From contig CANQPP010000011.1 in NCBI GenBank assembly GCA_947625765.1, positions 1-55,371 on the forward strand: a DNA stretch of 55,371 nt. Direction: 5' to 3'. Shown here in pieces: positions 23,211 through 32,583 of this stretch (position 1 is its first letter; the number at the start of each line of letters is the position of its first letter). The DNA is from an uncultured Clostridia bacterium. GTDB lineage: Bacteria > Bacillota > Clostridia > Christensenellales > UBA1750. The notes below the pieces were generated by a model. It ran no database searches. It was not told the origin of the DNA and was given only the letters and a program-made list of their open reading frames with translations. Made by a program: the position numbers and the translations under genes.

Positions 23211-23260
23211 GGACTAAATGCGCCAATAGAAAAAAGGAGCGCGAAGGAGGAGCGGACCCG

Positions 23261-23752
23261 ATGGTCATTCTGGGCGTGGACCCCGGCCTTGCCACCATGG
23301 GCTATGGGGTGGTGAGCTACGACGGCGTGAAGGTGCGCCCCATCGACTACGGCGCGTTGCTGACGCCGGCGAAGATGCCCCTGCCCGAGAGGTTGATGCA
23401 CCTGTTCGACGGCGTGGAGGACCTCTGCAAGCGCTTCGAGCCCGACGACATCGCCATGGAGGAGCTGTTCTTCGCCCGCAACGTGACCACGGCCATCGCC
23501 GTGGGGGAGGCGCGCGGCGCGGCCACCGTGGCCATGCGCAGGCACACCAACAACATCTTTGAATACACGCCCATGCAGATCAAGCAGGCGGTGGTGGGCT
23601 ACGGCAAGGCGGACAAGAACCAGGTGCAGCAGATGGTGCGCATGCTGCTGGGGCTGGAGACGATCCCCAAGCCCGACGACGCGGCCGACGCGCTGGCCGC
23701 CGCCATCTGCCATGCGCATTCCTCCCGGATGCGCCACGAGTTCCGCATGTGA
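23261..23752 (+). CDS. ruvC: Crossover junction endodeoxyribonuclease RuvC
   Basis: A 163-residue Holliday-junction resolvase. The start GVDPGLATMGYGVV carries the first catalytic Asp (D7), MEELFF holds the conserved Glu, and DDAADALAAAICH holds the C-terminal Asp pair. Length is normal. It acts with RuvAB to cut migrated four-way junctions in recombination repair. The ATG at 23261 has AAGGAGG upstream. It is first in the run ruvC-ruvA-ruvB-queA-tgt. Confidence 0.97.
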   Translation: MVILGVDPGLATMGYGVVSYDGVKVRPIDYGALLTPAKMPLPERLMHLFDGVEDLCKRFEPDDIAMEELFFARNVTTAIAVGEARGAATVAMRRHTNNIFEYTPMQIKQAVVGYGKADKNQVQQMVRMLLGLETIPKPDDAADALAAAICHAHSSRMRHEFRM

Positions 23753-23794
23753 ATCAGGGAATAACGCCACCAGGCCGGAAGGAGTGAAACGGAC

Positions 23795-24400
23795 ATGATC
23801 GCCACCTTGGAGGGAACGGTGAGCCAGAAGGGCGCCGACTTCCTCATACTGACCACCGGCGGCGTGGGCTTTTTTGTGAACGCGACCACCGCCGCGCTGA
23901 AAAAGGCGCGGGTGGGGGAAACGCTGCTTTTGCACACCAAGCTGGTGGTGCGCGAGGACGCCTTCGACCTGTTCGGCTTCTGCGACCGGGAGGAGAAGGA
24001 GATGTTCGACAAGCTCACCGCCGTCTCCGGCGTGGGGCCCCGCACGGCCCTGGCGCTGCTCTCGGCCTTAAGCGTCCACGACCTGGCCCTGGCCGTGGTC
24101 ACGGGGGACGTGAAGGCCATCCGCAAGGCGCCGGGCATCGGCGCCAAGACCGCCCAGCGCCTGCTGCTGGAGCTGAAGGACAAGGTCTCCAACGAGGAGC
24201 TGGTGGGCGCGGGCGTTACGTCCCAGGCCGGGGCGGACTTCGGTTCCGCCGGTCCCGAGGGGGACGCCATCGAGGCCCTGTGCGCCTTGGGCTACACCCA
24301 GGGCGAGGCGGCCCAGGCGGTCGCCTCCGTGCGTGGACAGGCCACGGACGGCGCGGAGCTGACCCGGCTGGCCTTGCGGGCCTTGAGCCGGCTTAAATAA
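23795..24400 (+). CDS. ruvA: Holliday junction branch migration subunit RuvA
   Basis: A 201-residue protein. Domain I is the OB fold (MIATLEGTVSQKGADFLILTTGGVGF). Domain II has two helix-hairpin-helix motifs (LTAVSGVGPRTALALL and IRKAPGIGAKTAQRLLLELKDK). Domain III is the C-terminal three-helix bundle that contacts RuvB (AIEALCALGYTQGEA). RuvA tetramers clamp the junction and load RuvB. It lies 42 bases after ruvC and 30 bases before ruvB; GGAAGGAG precedes the ATG. Confidence 0.97.
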   Translation: MIATLEGTVSQKGADFLILTTGGVGFFVNATTAALKKARVGETLLLHTKLVVREDAFDLFGFCDREEKEMFDKLTAVSGVGPRTALALLSALSVHDLALAVVTGDVKAIRKAPGIGAKTAQRLLLELKDKVSNEELVGAGVTSQAGADFGSAGPEGDAIEALCALGYTQGEAAQAVASVRGQATDGAELTRLALRALSRLK

Positions 24401-24430
24401 ACCGACGCGGAAGGAAAGGGGGAAACGGCC

Positions 24431-25489
24431 ATGGACGAGGAAGAGCTGCGGATGATGGGCGGGGAATACAAACCCCTGCAGGACGAAAACGAGGGCAGCC
24501 TGCGCCCCAGGACGCTGAAGGAGTACCTGGGCCAGGACAACATCAAGCAGACGCTGTCCATCTATATGCAGGCGGCGACGCTGCGCCGGGAGCCCATCGA
24601 CCACATGCTGCTCTACGGCCCGCCGGGCCTGGGCAAGACCACGCTGGCCGGCGTGCTGGCCGCGGAGATGGGCGCGCAGATGCGCATGACCTCCGGCCCC
24701 GCCATCGAGCGGCCGGGCGACCTGGCGAGCATACTGACCAACCTCAACCAGGGCGACATACTGTTCGTGGACGAGATCCACAGGCTGTCCAAGTCCGTGG
24801 AGGAGGTCTTATACCCCGCCATGGAGGACTTCGCCCTGGACATCATGATCGGCAAGGGCCCCTCCGCCCGCAGCATCCGTTTGGATCTGCCCAAGTTCAC
24901 CCTGGTCGGCGCGACCACCCGCGTGGGCATGCTCTCCAACCCCCTGCGCGACCGCTTCGGCATCGTGTTCCGGCTGGAGCTCTACACCCAGGAGCAGCTC
25001 AAGGACATCGTGATGCAGTCCGCGTCCCGTCTGAACGTGAGCATCGACGAAAAGGGCGCGCTGGAGATCGCCCGCAGGTCGCGGGGCACGCCGCGCATCG
25101 CCAACCGCATGCTCAAGCGCGTGCGGGATTACGCCCTGGTCCGTGCATCCGGCGAGATCACCGAGCAGGTGGCCCGGGAAGGATTGGACCTTCTGCACGT
25201 GGACAAGCTGGGCCTTGACCACATCGACCGCATGGTGCTGCGCGCCATGATCGAGAAATTCGGCGGCGGGCCCGTGGGTCTGGACACGCTGGCCGCCTCC
25301 ACCGGCGAGGACGCGGGCACCATCGAGGACGTGTACGAGCCGTATCTTTTGCAGCTGGGCTTCATCATGCGCACCCCGCGGGGCCGCGTGGCCACGAAGC
25401 TGGGCTACGAGCACCTGGGCCTGACCATGCCCAAGAGCCGCGAGACGCTCAACGAGCAGCTGCGCCTGGAGATGGAAGAGAATGAGTGA
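24431..25489 (+). CDS. ruvB: Holliday junction branch migration ATPase RuvB
   Basis: A 352-residue AAA+ motor. It begins with the usual [16 protein letters not shown]. Walker A is [12 protein letters not shown], Walker B is [10 protein letters not shown], sensor 1 is VGATTR and the arginine-finger region is NPLRDRFG. The C-terminal winged helix ([21 protein letters not shown]) binds DNA. It drives branch migration with RuvA. Its stop overlaps the queA start by eight bases, implying coupled translation. Confidence 0.98.
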   Translation: MDEEELRMMGGEYKPLQDENEGSLRPRTLKEYLGQDNIKQTLSIYMQAATLRREPIDHMLLYGPPGLGKTTLAGVLAAEMGAQMRMTSGPAIERPGDLASILTNLNQGDILFVDEIHRLSKSVEEVLYPAMEDFALDIMIGKGPSARSIRLDLPKFTLVGATTRVGMLSNPLRDRFGIVFRLELYTQEQLKDIVMQSASRLNVSIDEKGALEIARRSRGTPRIANRMLKRVRDYALVRASGEITEQVAREGLDLLHVDKLGLDHIDRMVLRAMIEKFGGGPVGLDTLAASTGEDAGTIEDVYEPYLLQLGFIMRTPRGRVATKLGYEHLGLTMPKSRETLNEQLRLEMEENE

Positions 25490-26534
25490 GGCAAACGGTG
25501 CGCGCCCCCTTCACACCTCGGACTTCGACTTCGAGCTGCCGCCGGAGCTGATCGCCCAGACGCCCTCGCCGCAAAGGGACTTGTCGCGCCTGCTCTGCTA
25601 CGATAAGCAGAGCGGCAGCATCGAGCACAAGGTGTTCCACGACCTGCCGCAGTACCTGCATGAGGGCGACGCGCTGGTCATCAACGAGACGCGCGTGATC
25701 CCGGCCCGCCTCCTGGGCCGCAGGGAGGACAGCGGCGGGGCGATGGAGTTCCTGCTGCTGCGCAGGCTGGAGGACGGCTGCTGGGAGACTTTGGTCAAGC
25801 CCGGCCGCCGCGCGCTGCCCGGCCGCCGCTTCGTGTTCGGAAACGGGGAGCTGACCGCGCAGGTGGAGGAGATACTGGAAGGCGGCGCGCGAAAGGTGCG
25901 CTTCTTCCACGAGGGCATCTTCGAGGAGGTGCTGGACGCGCTGGGCCAGATGCCCCTGCCGCCCTACATCACCGAGAGGCTGGAGGACGGGGAGCGCTAC
26001 CAGACCGTCTACGCAAAAGAGCGCGGCTCCGCGGCGGCCCCGACGGCGGGCCTGCACTTCACCCCGGAGCTGCTGGACGAGATACGCAAAATGGGCGTGG
26101 ACGTGGTGCCGGTGCTGCTGCACGTGGGCCTTGGCACCTTCCGCCCGGTGAAGGAGGAGGACGTCTCCGCCCACCAGATGCACAGCGAATACTACGAGGT
26201 CACGGAGGAGAGCGCGCGGCGCATCAACGCCGCCCGGCAAAGGGGCGGGCGTATCGTGTGCGTGGGCACCACCAGCGTGCGCACACTGGAGACCGTGGCC
26301 GACGAGCGGGGCGTGGTGCACGCGGGCAGGGGCGAGACCTCTATCTTCATCACGCCCGGCTACCGCTTCCGGGCCGTGGACGCGCTGGTGACCAACTTTC
26401 ACCTGCCCAAGTCCACGCTGCTCATGCTGGTGAGCGCCTTCATCGGCCGGGAGGAAGCGCTGCGGGTATACAGGACCGCCGTGCAGGAGCGCTACCGCTT
26501 CTTCTCCTTCGGCGACGCCTGCTTCTTCCATTGA
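25482..26534 (+). CDS. queA: S-adenosylmethionine:tRNA ribosyltransferase-isomerase QueA
   Basis: A 350-residue enzyme that transfers the ribosyl part of SAM to preQ1 in tRNA, forming epoxyqueuosine at the wobble base. Family motifs are [14 protein letters not shown] near the N-terminus, [42 protein letters not shown] in the middle (written here in parts: [13 protein letters not shown], then [15 protein letters not shown]) and [18 protein letters not shown] near the end. Length is normal. It overlaps ruvB by eight bases and is followed by tgt, the preceding step in the same pathway. Confidence 0.96.
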   Translation: MSEANGARPLHTSDFDFELPPELIAQTPSPQRDLSRLLCYDKQSGSIEHKVFHDLPQYLHEGDALVINETRVIPARLLGRREDSGGAMEFLLLRRLEDGCWETLVKPGRRALPGRRFVFGNGELTAQVEEILEGGARKVRFFHEGIFEEVLDALGQMPLPPYITERLEDGERYQTVYAKERGSAAAPTAGLHFTPELLDEIRKMGVDVVPVLLHVGLGTFRPVKEEDVSAHQMHSEYYEVTEESARRINAARQRGGRIVCVGTTSVRTLETVADERGVVHAGRGETSIFITPGYRFRAVDALVTNFHLPKSTLLMLVSAFIGREEALRVYRTAVQERYRFFSFGDACFFH

Positions 26535-26570
26535 CCGAGAGAAAAAACCTTTGAAATAACGCTGACCTAG

Positions 26571-27692
<1,122 letters not shown>

Positions 27693-27699
27693 ACCGCGA

Positions 27700-27728
27700 T
27701 TGTAAAGACGCTTGCGATTTGGTATACT
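27700..27728 (+). promoter_or_regulatory. Sigma-A promoter of yajC
   Basis: TTGTAA (27700-27705), 17-base spacer, TATACT (27723-27728). Confidence 0.65.
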
Positions 27729-27760
27729 TGACCCAAGTACAACTGGAGGTGCTTTTTACC

Positions 27761-28066
27761 ATGCCTGAAAATGTTGCTGCGATCCTGGTGCAGATACTGC
27801 CCCTCGTCCTCATCGTCGTGGTGTTCTACTTCCTGCTCATCCGTCCTCAGAGGAAGAAGGACAAGGAAGTCAAGAACATGCTGGCCAACCTGAAGGTGGG
27901 CGACCGCATCACCACCATCGGCGGCATCTACGGGACCATCGCTTCCATCAAGGACGACGTGCTCACCATCGACGTGGGCGCCGACAAGACCAAGATGGTC
28001 ATCGCCCGCTGGGCCGTGCGCTCCCTGGAGAACACCCCCGCCGAGAGCCAGAACGACCTGATCTGA
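27761..28066 (+). CDS. yajC: Preprotein translocase accessory subunit YajC
   Basis: A 101-residue protein with one membrane helix (about 9-28) and a soluble tail. The family sequence VVVFYFLLIRPQRKKDKE and LKVGDRITTIGGIYGTI are intact. YajC associates with SecDF-YidC, and tgt-yajC adjacency is widespread. secD/secF do not follow here; the next gene is unrelated. The ATG at 27761 has TGGAGG at good spacing; the TTG at 27719 lies inside the promoter and is rejected. Confidence 0.95.
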   Translation: MPENVAAILVQILPLVLIVVVFYFLLIRPQRKKDKEVKNMLANLKVGDRITTIGGIYGTIASIKDDVLTIDVGADKTKMVIARWAVRSLENTPAESQNDLI

Positions 28067-28090
28067 CCGCACCCCTTTAAGCACGACCAT

Positions 28091-28147
28091 AAAGAAGCGC
28101 CGCTTTTTGTGTTTCCGTTATTTTGGAAAACAGAGCGGCGCTTCTTT
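28091..28147 (+). terminator. Terminator of yajC
   Basis: A 14-base stem (28091-28104 with 28134-28147) ending in TTTT. Confidence 0.75.
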
Positions 28148-28254
28148 TGGCTTTCCGGCCGGAACCCAAAGCGCTCCCTTTCCATATATTGATGGCAGGG
28201 GGCAAGACAGGCCCTCTTTCTGCCCACGAGCGACTGCAAGCAGGAGGGATGCCG

Positions 28255-28941
28255 ATGTTCGATTGGCCGGAAAACAGCTGCCTGATGTGCGACATGCCCT
28301 GGAAGAACAACCGTGTGCGCTACCCCGGCGGGCCGCCGATCCCCAGCCCAGGAGGAAGGGACGGCAGCGCCGCCGAGCTGTGCCTTGGGGAAATGCGCGT
28401 GCTCGCCTTCCCGGACGGCCGCGTCCGGCTGGAGGGGCCGGAAGAAAGACGCGAATTTGCCACGGGGCTTTCCATACAGAGAGGGACGCTGGCCGCGGAC
28501 GTGGCCACGCGGACGCTGTACCTGAGCGCCGGGCGGGAGCTGCTGGCCTTCGATCTGGAGAAGGGGAAGATACGCTGGAGAGCGTCCCTGCCGGAAAAGG
28601 CCAACAGCCCCATGCTCTTTGAGCTGCTCAAAAAGGACGGCGGGGTGCTGTTCTGTTTGGGGCTTACGGACATAAGCGGCGGCGTCTTTGCCTTTGACAG
28701 GGAGAAGGGCAAGCCCCTTTGGCAGACGGAGACGGGCTTTGCCACCGCCAACGTGCCCGCGTTTCAGGACGGCAGGCTGTTTTTAAGCTGCGAGGGGCTG
28801 GTGGCCTGCCTGGACGCCGCCACCGGCGACGCCATCTGGGCCCGGCCAGATCAGGGTGGCGAGGAAGGCGTGCTGACGGAGAGGGGTTACGAGCGCGCGG
28901 GCCGCCGCTTCGATGCGCTGGACGGAAGCCCGCTGGATTGA
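28255..28941 (+). CDS. PQQ-repeat-like beta-propeller fragment protein, function unknown
   Basis: A 228-residue protein without signal peptide. Repeated blades of the PQQ/pyrrolo-quinoline type are visible: LYLSAGRELLAFDLEKGKIRW, GGVFAFDREKGKPLWQTETG and GLVACLDAATGDAIWARPD (each under 20 residues when read by blade). Only about three to four blades are present, fewer than a complete propeller. The N-terminus has a CLMCDMPW motif with a close Cys pair. Cytoplasmic location is likely, and the function is unknown. The ATG at 28255 is preferred because AGGAGGG lies six bases upstream; the ATG at 28249 abuts that site. Confidence 0.6.
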   Translation: MFDWPENSCLMCDMPWKNNRVRYPGGPPIPSPGGRDGSAAELCLGEMRVLAFPDGRVRLEGPEERREFATGLSIQRGTLAADVATRTLYLSAGRELLAFDLEKGKIRWRASLPEKANSPMLFELLKKDGGVLFCLGLTDISGGVFAFDREKGKPLWQTETGFATANVPAFQDGRLFLSCEGLVACLDAATGDAIWARPDQGGEEGVLTERGYERAGRRFDALDGSPLD

Positions 28942-29066
28942 CCCAGACGCCCGGCAAAGGGAGCCGGGCCTACATAAAAAAGACGCCGCTGCCGAAAGCG
29001 GAACGACCCGGGATGAACGGGCTTCCCCTTTCGGGAGCGGCTTTGCTTATGGGCAAAAGGCGTGTC

Positions 29067-29741
29067 CTATTCGCCCAAGTTAAAAAGAGGTTCGATGCCG
29101 CTGTCGTCGGCGGCCATGTAGTAGACGATGAAGTAGTCGGCGAGCTTGTCCCAGACCTTGGAATACGCATCGTATCCCACGCCCTGCTGCGCCGCCCAGT
29201 CGTTGACGCCATGCGCCAGGACCGTGATCCGCTCCTTCCACAGATCGCTGCCGTTGTGGCGGCTCATGTCGAGCTCGTTGTCGATGAAGTTCTCGAGGGC
29301 GGCATCGTCCATGAAGTCCTCCGAGATGTTGCTGCGGATCTCATCGCAGGCGCCCGCGAAGTCAACGGCGGTCTCCGTTTCGACGAACGCGGCGTCCGCG
29401 GTCCATTCGCTGTCCACGTGCGCCTGCACGGCTGCTTTGAGCGCCAGGAACTCATCCACGGAAAGCCCATAGGAGCCCGCGATCTGCTCGGAGACCGTTT
29501 CCTCCGCAGGTGCTTCTTCGTCATTTTCTTCTTCCGTCGCCTCCTCCGTCTCCTCCGGGGCGGGGGTCTCTTCTTCCGGCACGCTGCTTTCCTGCGGTGC
29601 TTCTTCGGTTTCTACGGGGGAAGCTCCCTGCGTTTGCACCGCTTCCTGCGGCGGGGTCGGCTGCTCGCCGCCGGAGGAACAGGCGGCAAGCGAAAACACA
29701 AGACACAGGGCCAGGAAAATGGCCGTCACTTTTGTGCGCAT
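29067..29741 (-). CDS. Putative lipoprotein, function unknown
   Basis: A 224-residue protein with a lipoprotein signal peptide ending in the lipobox LAAC (Cys at about 21), so it is probably anchored on the outer face of the membrane. A Glu/Pro/Thr-rich low-complexity linker spans about 25-85. The C-terminal 135 residues are acidic and mostly helical, with aromatic residues near the end (DYFIVYYMAADD). No family is recognised. The ATG at 29741 has AAGGAAG upstream; an upstream in-frame start would pass through the promoter and operator region. A strong promoter and a 20-base palindrome precede it, so regulation by a dedicated repressor is likely. Confidence 0.7.
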   Translation of the reverse strand: MRTKVTAIFLALCLVFSLAACSSGGEQPTPPQEAVQTQGASPVETEEAPQESSVPEEETPAPEETEEATEEENDEEAPAEETVSEQIAGSYGLSVDEFLALKAAVQAHVDSEWTADAAFVETETAVDFAGACDEIRSNISEDFMDDAALENFIDNELDMSRHNGSDLWKERITVLAHGVNDWAAQQGVGYDAYSKVWDKLADYFIVYYMAADDSGIEPLFNLGE

Positions 29742-29779
29742 GAAAACGGACTTCCTTTCACTTAAATCGTAGTGCTTGA

Positions 29780-29799
29780 CCAAAATGTCCACATTTTGG
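29780..29799. promoter_or_regulatory. Operator-like palindrome at the lipoprotein promoter
   Basis: CCAAAATGT-CC-ACATTTTGG: perfect nine-base arms around two bases. It lies just downstream of the -10 on the minus strand, at or after the expected transcription start, which is a common repressor position. Confidence 0.65.
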
Positions 29800-29808
29800 C
29801 AAGGCATT

Positions 29809-29838
29809 AGTATACCCCAAGGATTTGGCACTTTTCAA
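29809..29838 (-). promoter_or_regulatory. Sigma-A promoter of the lipoprotein gene
   Basis: Minus strand: TTGAAA (29833-29838), 18-base spacer, TATACT (29809-29814). Confidence 0.65.
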
Positions 29839-29906
29839 GGTTTACAATGTGAATTTTTTATGTCTCATTCGATGCCTTGGCTCTTAAGGAAAGAAGAGAA
29901 AAAGCC

Positions 29907-29936
29907 GCATGTTCCGGCCTTAGCACGCATAGATAT
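29907..29936 (+). promoter_or_regulatory. Candidate sigma-E promoter of spoIVA
   Basis: GCATGTT (29907-29913), 14-base spacer, CATAGATAT (29928-29936). spoIVA is a sigma-E gene in Bacillus subtilis. The layout matches that before yunB. Confidence 0.4.
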
Positions 29937-29959
29937 AAGCGCAAAAGGAGGTTTGTACC

Positions 29960-31438
29960 ATGCAGAAGTTCGATATTTACAGGGATATTGCCGAAAGATG
30001 CGGCGGGGACATCTACATCGGCGTGGTGGGCCCCGTGCGCACGGGCAAGTCCACGCTGATCTCCCGGCTGATGGAGCTGCTGGTGCTGCCCCACGTGGAG
30101 GAGGGACCCAAGAAGTCCCGCATGGTGGATGAGCTGCCCCAGTCCGGCTCGGGCAGGGAGATCATGACCACGCAGCCCCGCTTCGTCCCGGCGGAGGCGG
30201 CCGTCCTGCAGCTGCCCGAGTGCGGCAGCATCTCCGTGCGGCTGGTGGACTGCGTGGGCTACATGGTTCGCGGCGCCTTCGGCGGCGGGGAGGACGAGGG
30301 CGAAAAGCGCATGGTGCGCACCCCCTGGGCGGAAAGCGAGCTGCCCTTTGCGGAGGCGGCGGAGCTGGGCACGCGCAAGGTGATCGAGGAGCATTCCACC
30401 ATCGGCGTTCTGGTGACCACGGACGGCAGCATCGCGGGCATCCCGCGCGTCAACTACGCCAAGGCGGAGGAGGGCGTGGTGCAGGCCCTGCGGGAGAGCG
30501 GCAAGCCCTTCGTGATCGTGCTGAACTCCGCCGACCCGGGCAGCGAGGAGGCCCAGGCCCTGCGCGCGGACCTGGAGGAAAAGTACGCGGTGCCGGTCTT
30601 GCTGCTGGACGTGCTGCACATGGACGAGGAGCAGGTGGCGCAGATTTTGGGCGCGGTGCTGTACGAGTTCCCCATCCGCACGGTCCACGTGGACGTTCCC
30701 GCCTGGCTGCAGGCACTGGATGCGGAGCATCCGCTGGTCCAGAAGATGCTGGACGGCCTGCGGGAAACGGGCGCGGAACTCAGCCACGTGCGGGACCACA
30801 AGCGGCTTTTGGAGAGCTTCTCCATGGACGAGGGGGAGACGCTGGAACTTGAAGGCGTGGCTCTGGGCCGGGGCGAGGTGCGACTGGGGCTGGAGCTGCC
30901 GCAGGAACTGTTCTACCGGGTGCTGGGCGAGCAGTGCGGGGCGGAGGTGCGCTCGGACGCCCACCTCATGGGGATGATGGGCTCCCTGGTCAAGGCCAAG
31001 CGGGAGTACGACCGCCTGGCGGAGGCATTGGAGAGCGTGCGCCGGACGGGCTACGGCCTGGTGCCGCCCACGCCGGAGGAGCTGCAGCTGGAGGAGCCGG
31101 AGCTGGTCAAGCAGAACGGCCGCTTCGGCGTGCGCCTAAAGGCCTCCGGGCCGAGCCTGCACCTGATGCGCGTGGACATCGCCACGGAGGTGAACCCGGT
31201 GATGGGCACCGAGCGGGAGTCCGAGGAGCTGATCCACTACCTTTTGAGCGAGTTCGAGGCCGACCCCAAGAAGATCTGGCAGACCAACATGTTCGGCAAA
31301 CCATTGAGCAGCCTGGTGGAGGAGGGCCTTTCCAACAAGCTGATGCGCATGCCCGAGGACGTGCGCGGCAAACTCAAGGACACGCTGCAGAAGATCATCA
31401 ACGAGGGCAGCGGCGGCGTGATCTGCATACTGCTTTAG
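29960..31438 (+). CDS. spoIVA: Stage IV sporulation protein A (spore coat basement-layer ATPase)
   Basis: A 492-residue protein made in the mother cell. It polymerises on the forespore surface with ATP hydrolysis and anchors coat assembly. The N-terminal TRAFAC-like domain has Walker A GPVRTGKS (24-31), followed by the SpoIVA-specific GSGREIMTTQPRFVPAEA and RLVDCVGYMVRGA. The last residues (IINEGSGGVICILL) match the conserved membrane-binding C-terminus that contacts SpoVM. Length is the family standard. The ATG at 29960 has AAAGGAGG upstream. It is a single gene. Confidence 0.97.
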   Translation: MQKFDIYRDIAERCGGDIYIGVVGPVRTGKSTLISRLMELLVLPHVEEGPKKSRMVDELPQSGSGREIMTTQPRFVPAEAAVLQLPECGSISVRLVDCVGYMVRGAFGGGEDEGEKRMVRTPWAESELPFAEAAELGTRKVIEEHSTIGVLVTTDGSIAGIPRVNYAKAEEGVVQALRESGKPFVIVLNSADPGSEEAQALRADLEEKYAVPVLLLDVLHMDEEQVAQILGAVLYEFPIRTVHVDVPAWLQALDAEHPLVQKMLDGLRETGAELSHVRDHKRLLESFSMDEGETLELEGVALGRGEVRLGLELPQELFYRVLGEQCGAEVRSDAHLMGMMGSLVKAKREYDRLAEALESVRRTGYGLVPPTPEELQLEEPELVKQNGRFGVRLKASGPSLHLMRVDIATEVNPVMGTERESEELIHYLLSEFEADPKKIWQTNMFGKPLSSLVEEGLSNKLMRMPEDVRGKLKDTLQKIINEGSGGVICILL

Positions 31439-31452
31439 GGGAAAAGAAAAAA

Positions 31453-31515
31453 CCAAAGCCCCGCCGCAGAGACAGCTTTCGTAACAGAAGTGCCTCTGAA
31501 CTGGCGGGGCTTTGG
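31453..31515 (-). terminator. Terminator of rpmB
   Basis: Stem 31453-31465 with 31503-31515 (13 bases) and a long loop with its own small pairing. On the minus strand it is followed by TTTTTTCTTTT. Confidence 0.75.
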
Positions 31516-31540
31516 CTGTGACAGCCAAGGGCGTATGCGC

Positions 31541-31732
31541 TTACACGTTGCGGGCGACCTTGCCGGAGCGCAGGCAGCGGGTGCAAACATACATGGACTT
31601 GGGCGTTCCATCCACGATCACGCGCACATGCTGCGTGTTGGGGGAGGAATAGCGGCGGGTGCGCTTCTTGGAGTGCGCGACGTTGTTGCCGGACATGGTG
31701 CCCTTGGAGCAGATCTCACAAATTTTTCCCAC
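31541..31732 (-). CDS. rpmB: 50S ribosomal protein L28
   Basis: A 63-residue ribosomal protein. The sequence has CEIC near the N-terminus, SGNNVAHSKKRTRR, PNTQHVRV and a second Cys pair CTRC. The two CxxC pairs mark the zinc-binding form of L28. The start is a GTG at 31732, eight bases after AGGAGG; a GTG at 31741 lies on the Shine-Dalgarno sequence itself and cannot be the start. The gene is divergent from the Asp23-family gene, an arrangement common in Firmicutes (rpmB, asp23-like, yloV-like, recG). Confidence 0.95.
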   Translation of the reverse strand: MGKICEICSKGTMSGNNVAHSKKRTRRYSSPNTQHVRVIVDGTPKSMYVCTRCLRSGKVARNV

Positions 31733-31778
31733 GAAAGACACCTCCTTTTAGGTGGTAATGGCAGTTCAAAACATTGTT

Positions 31779-31807
31779 AGTTTAGCATCCTTTCGGGGCA
31801 AATGCAA
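31779..31807 (-). promoter_or_regulatory. Sigma-A promoter of rpmB
   Basis: Minus strand: TTGCAT (31802-31807), 17-base spacer, TAAACT (31779-31784). Confidence 0.6.
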
Positions 31808-31910
31808 GGGGATTTTTAAATTTTACAGGCAAAATCGGCGGCGGGGAAGGTGTCCGGCCCGGCCCTGGGGAAGTTTTATGTTAAAAGAATCAGGGAATAT
31901 ACGGCCCTTC

Positions 31911-31939
31911 TTGCCTAACGCGCGGAAATAAGGTATACT
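31911..31939 (+). promoter_or_regulatory. Sigma-A promoter of the Asp23-DAK2 unit
   Basis: TTGCCT (31911-31916), 17-base spacer, TATACT (31934-31939). Confidence 0.65.
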
Positions 31940-32066
31940 GATAGGAAAGAGGCGCGTTTCAAGCGCCGGGACACCGATCAGTCTGGCATCGTATATCGGA
32001 GCTTCCCTTCTAGGGAATGCCCACCGGGACGCCTTTTGAAGATCAGAGGACAAGGAGGAACAGAAA

Positions 32067-32426
32067 ATGGCAGTGGAATGCACGGTTAAGAACGAACTTG
32101 GGAACATCACCATCGGCGAAGACGTCATCACCACCGTCGCGGGCTACGCGGCCCTGGAATGCATCGGCATCGTGGCCATGGCCTCGAAGAAGGCCTCCGA
32201 CGGCATCGTGGAGCTGCTGGGCAGGGAGAACCTAAAGCGCGGCGTGCGCGTGACGCTGGCCGAGAACGCCGCCACCATCGACCTGTACATCATCGTGGAA
32301 TACGGCGTGTCCATCGCCGCGGTCGCCAAGACCTGCGTGGAGACCGTCAAATACCGCGTGGAGAAGGTCACCGGCGTCACCGTGGACAAGGTGAACGTGG
32401 TGGTCGAGGGCATCCGCGTGCAGTAA
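32067..32426 (+). CDS. Asp23/Gls24-family (YloU-like) protein
   Basis: A 119-residue protein matching the Asp23/DUF322 family: GNITIGEDVITTVAGYAALE at the start and VTGVTVDKVNVVVEGI at the end. The family is linked to envelope stress, and the YloU type is found next to yloV. Cytoplasmic, no signal peptide. The ATG at 32067 has AAGGAGG upstream. It is followed after 157 bases by the DAK2-domain gene, as in Bacillus (yloU-yloV). Confidence 0.92.
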   Translation: MAVECTVKNELGNITIGEDVITTVAGYAALECIGIVAMASKKASDGIVELLGRENLKRGVRVTLAENAATIDLYIIVEYGVSIAAVAKTCVETVKYRVEKVTGVTVDKVNVVVEGIRVQ

Positions 32427-32583
32427 ACATCGCAAGGCAGACACAAAAGGGCTTGGAACAAAGCCTTCACACAACAGAGAAAAGCGAAAGCCGCGCATTT
32501 GTTTTACATGTTCATACACGTCTTTATGGAAAAAGATCAATGAAGCGAAGAGATGCGGCCTTTGCCCTTAGGAGGGAATACCT

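Larger units (their letters stand above)
31733..32066. other. Intergenic region between rpmB and the Asp23-family gene
   Basis: This 334-base gap contains the divergent promoters of rpmB (31779-31807) and the Asp23 gene (31911-31939). The Asp23 transcript would have a leader of about 120 bases with a small hairpin TTCCC-TTCT-AGGGAA. No known riboswitch class was recognised and no gene is seen. Confidence 0.5.

Noticed and set aside
28950-28970. GCCCGG hairpin after the PQQ-repeat gene
   Set aside because: Followed by an A-rich rather than a T-rich run on the plus strand, and no T-run on the minus strand.
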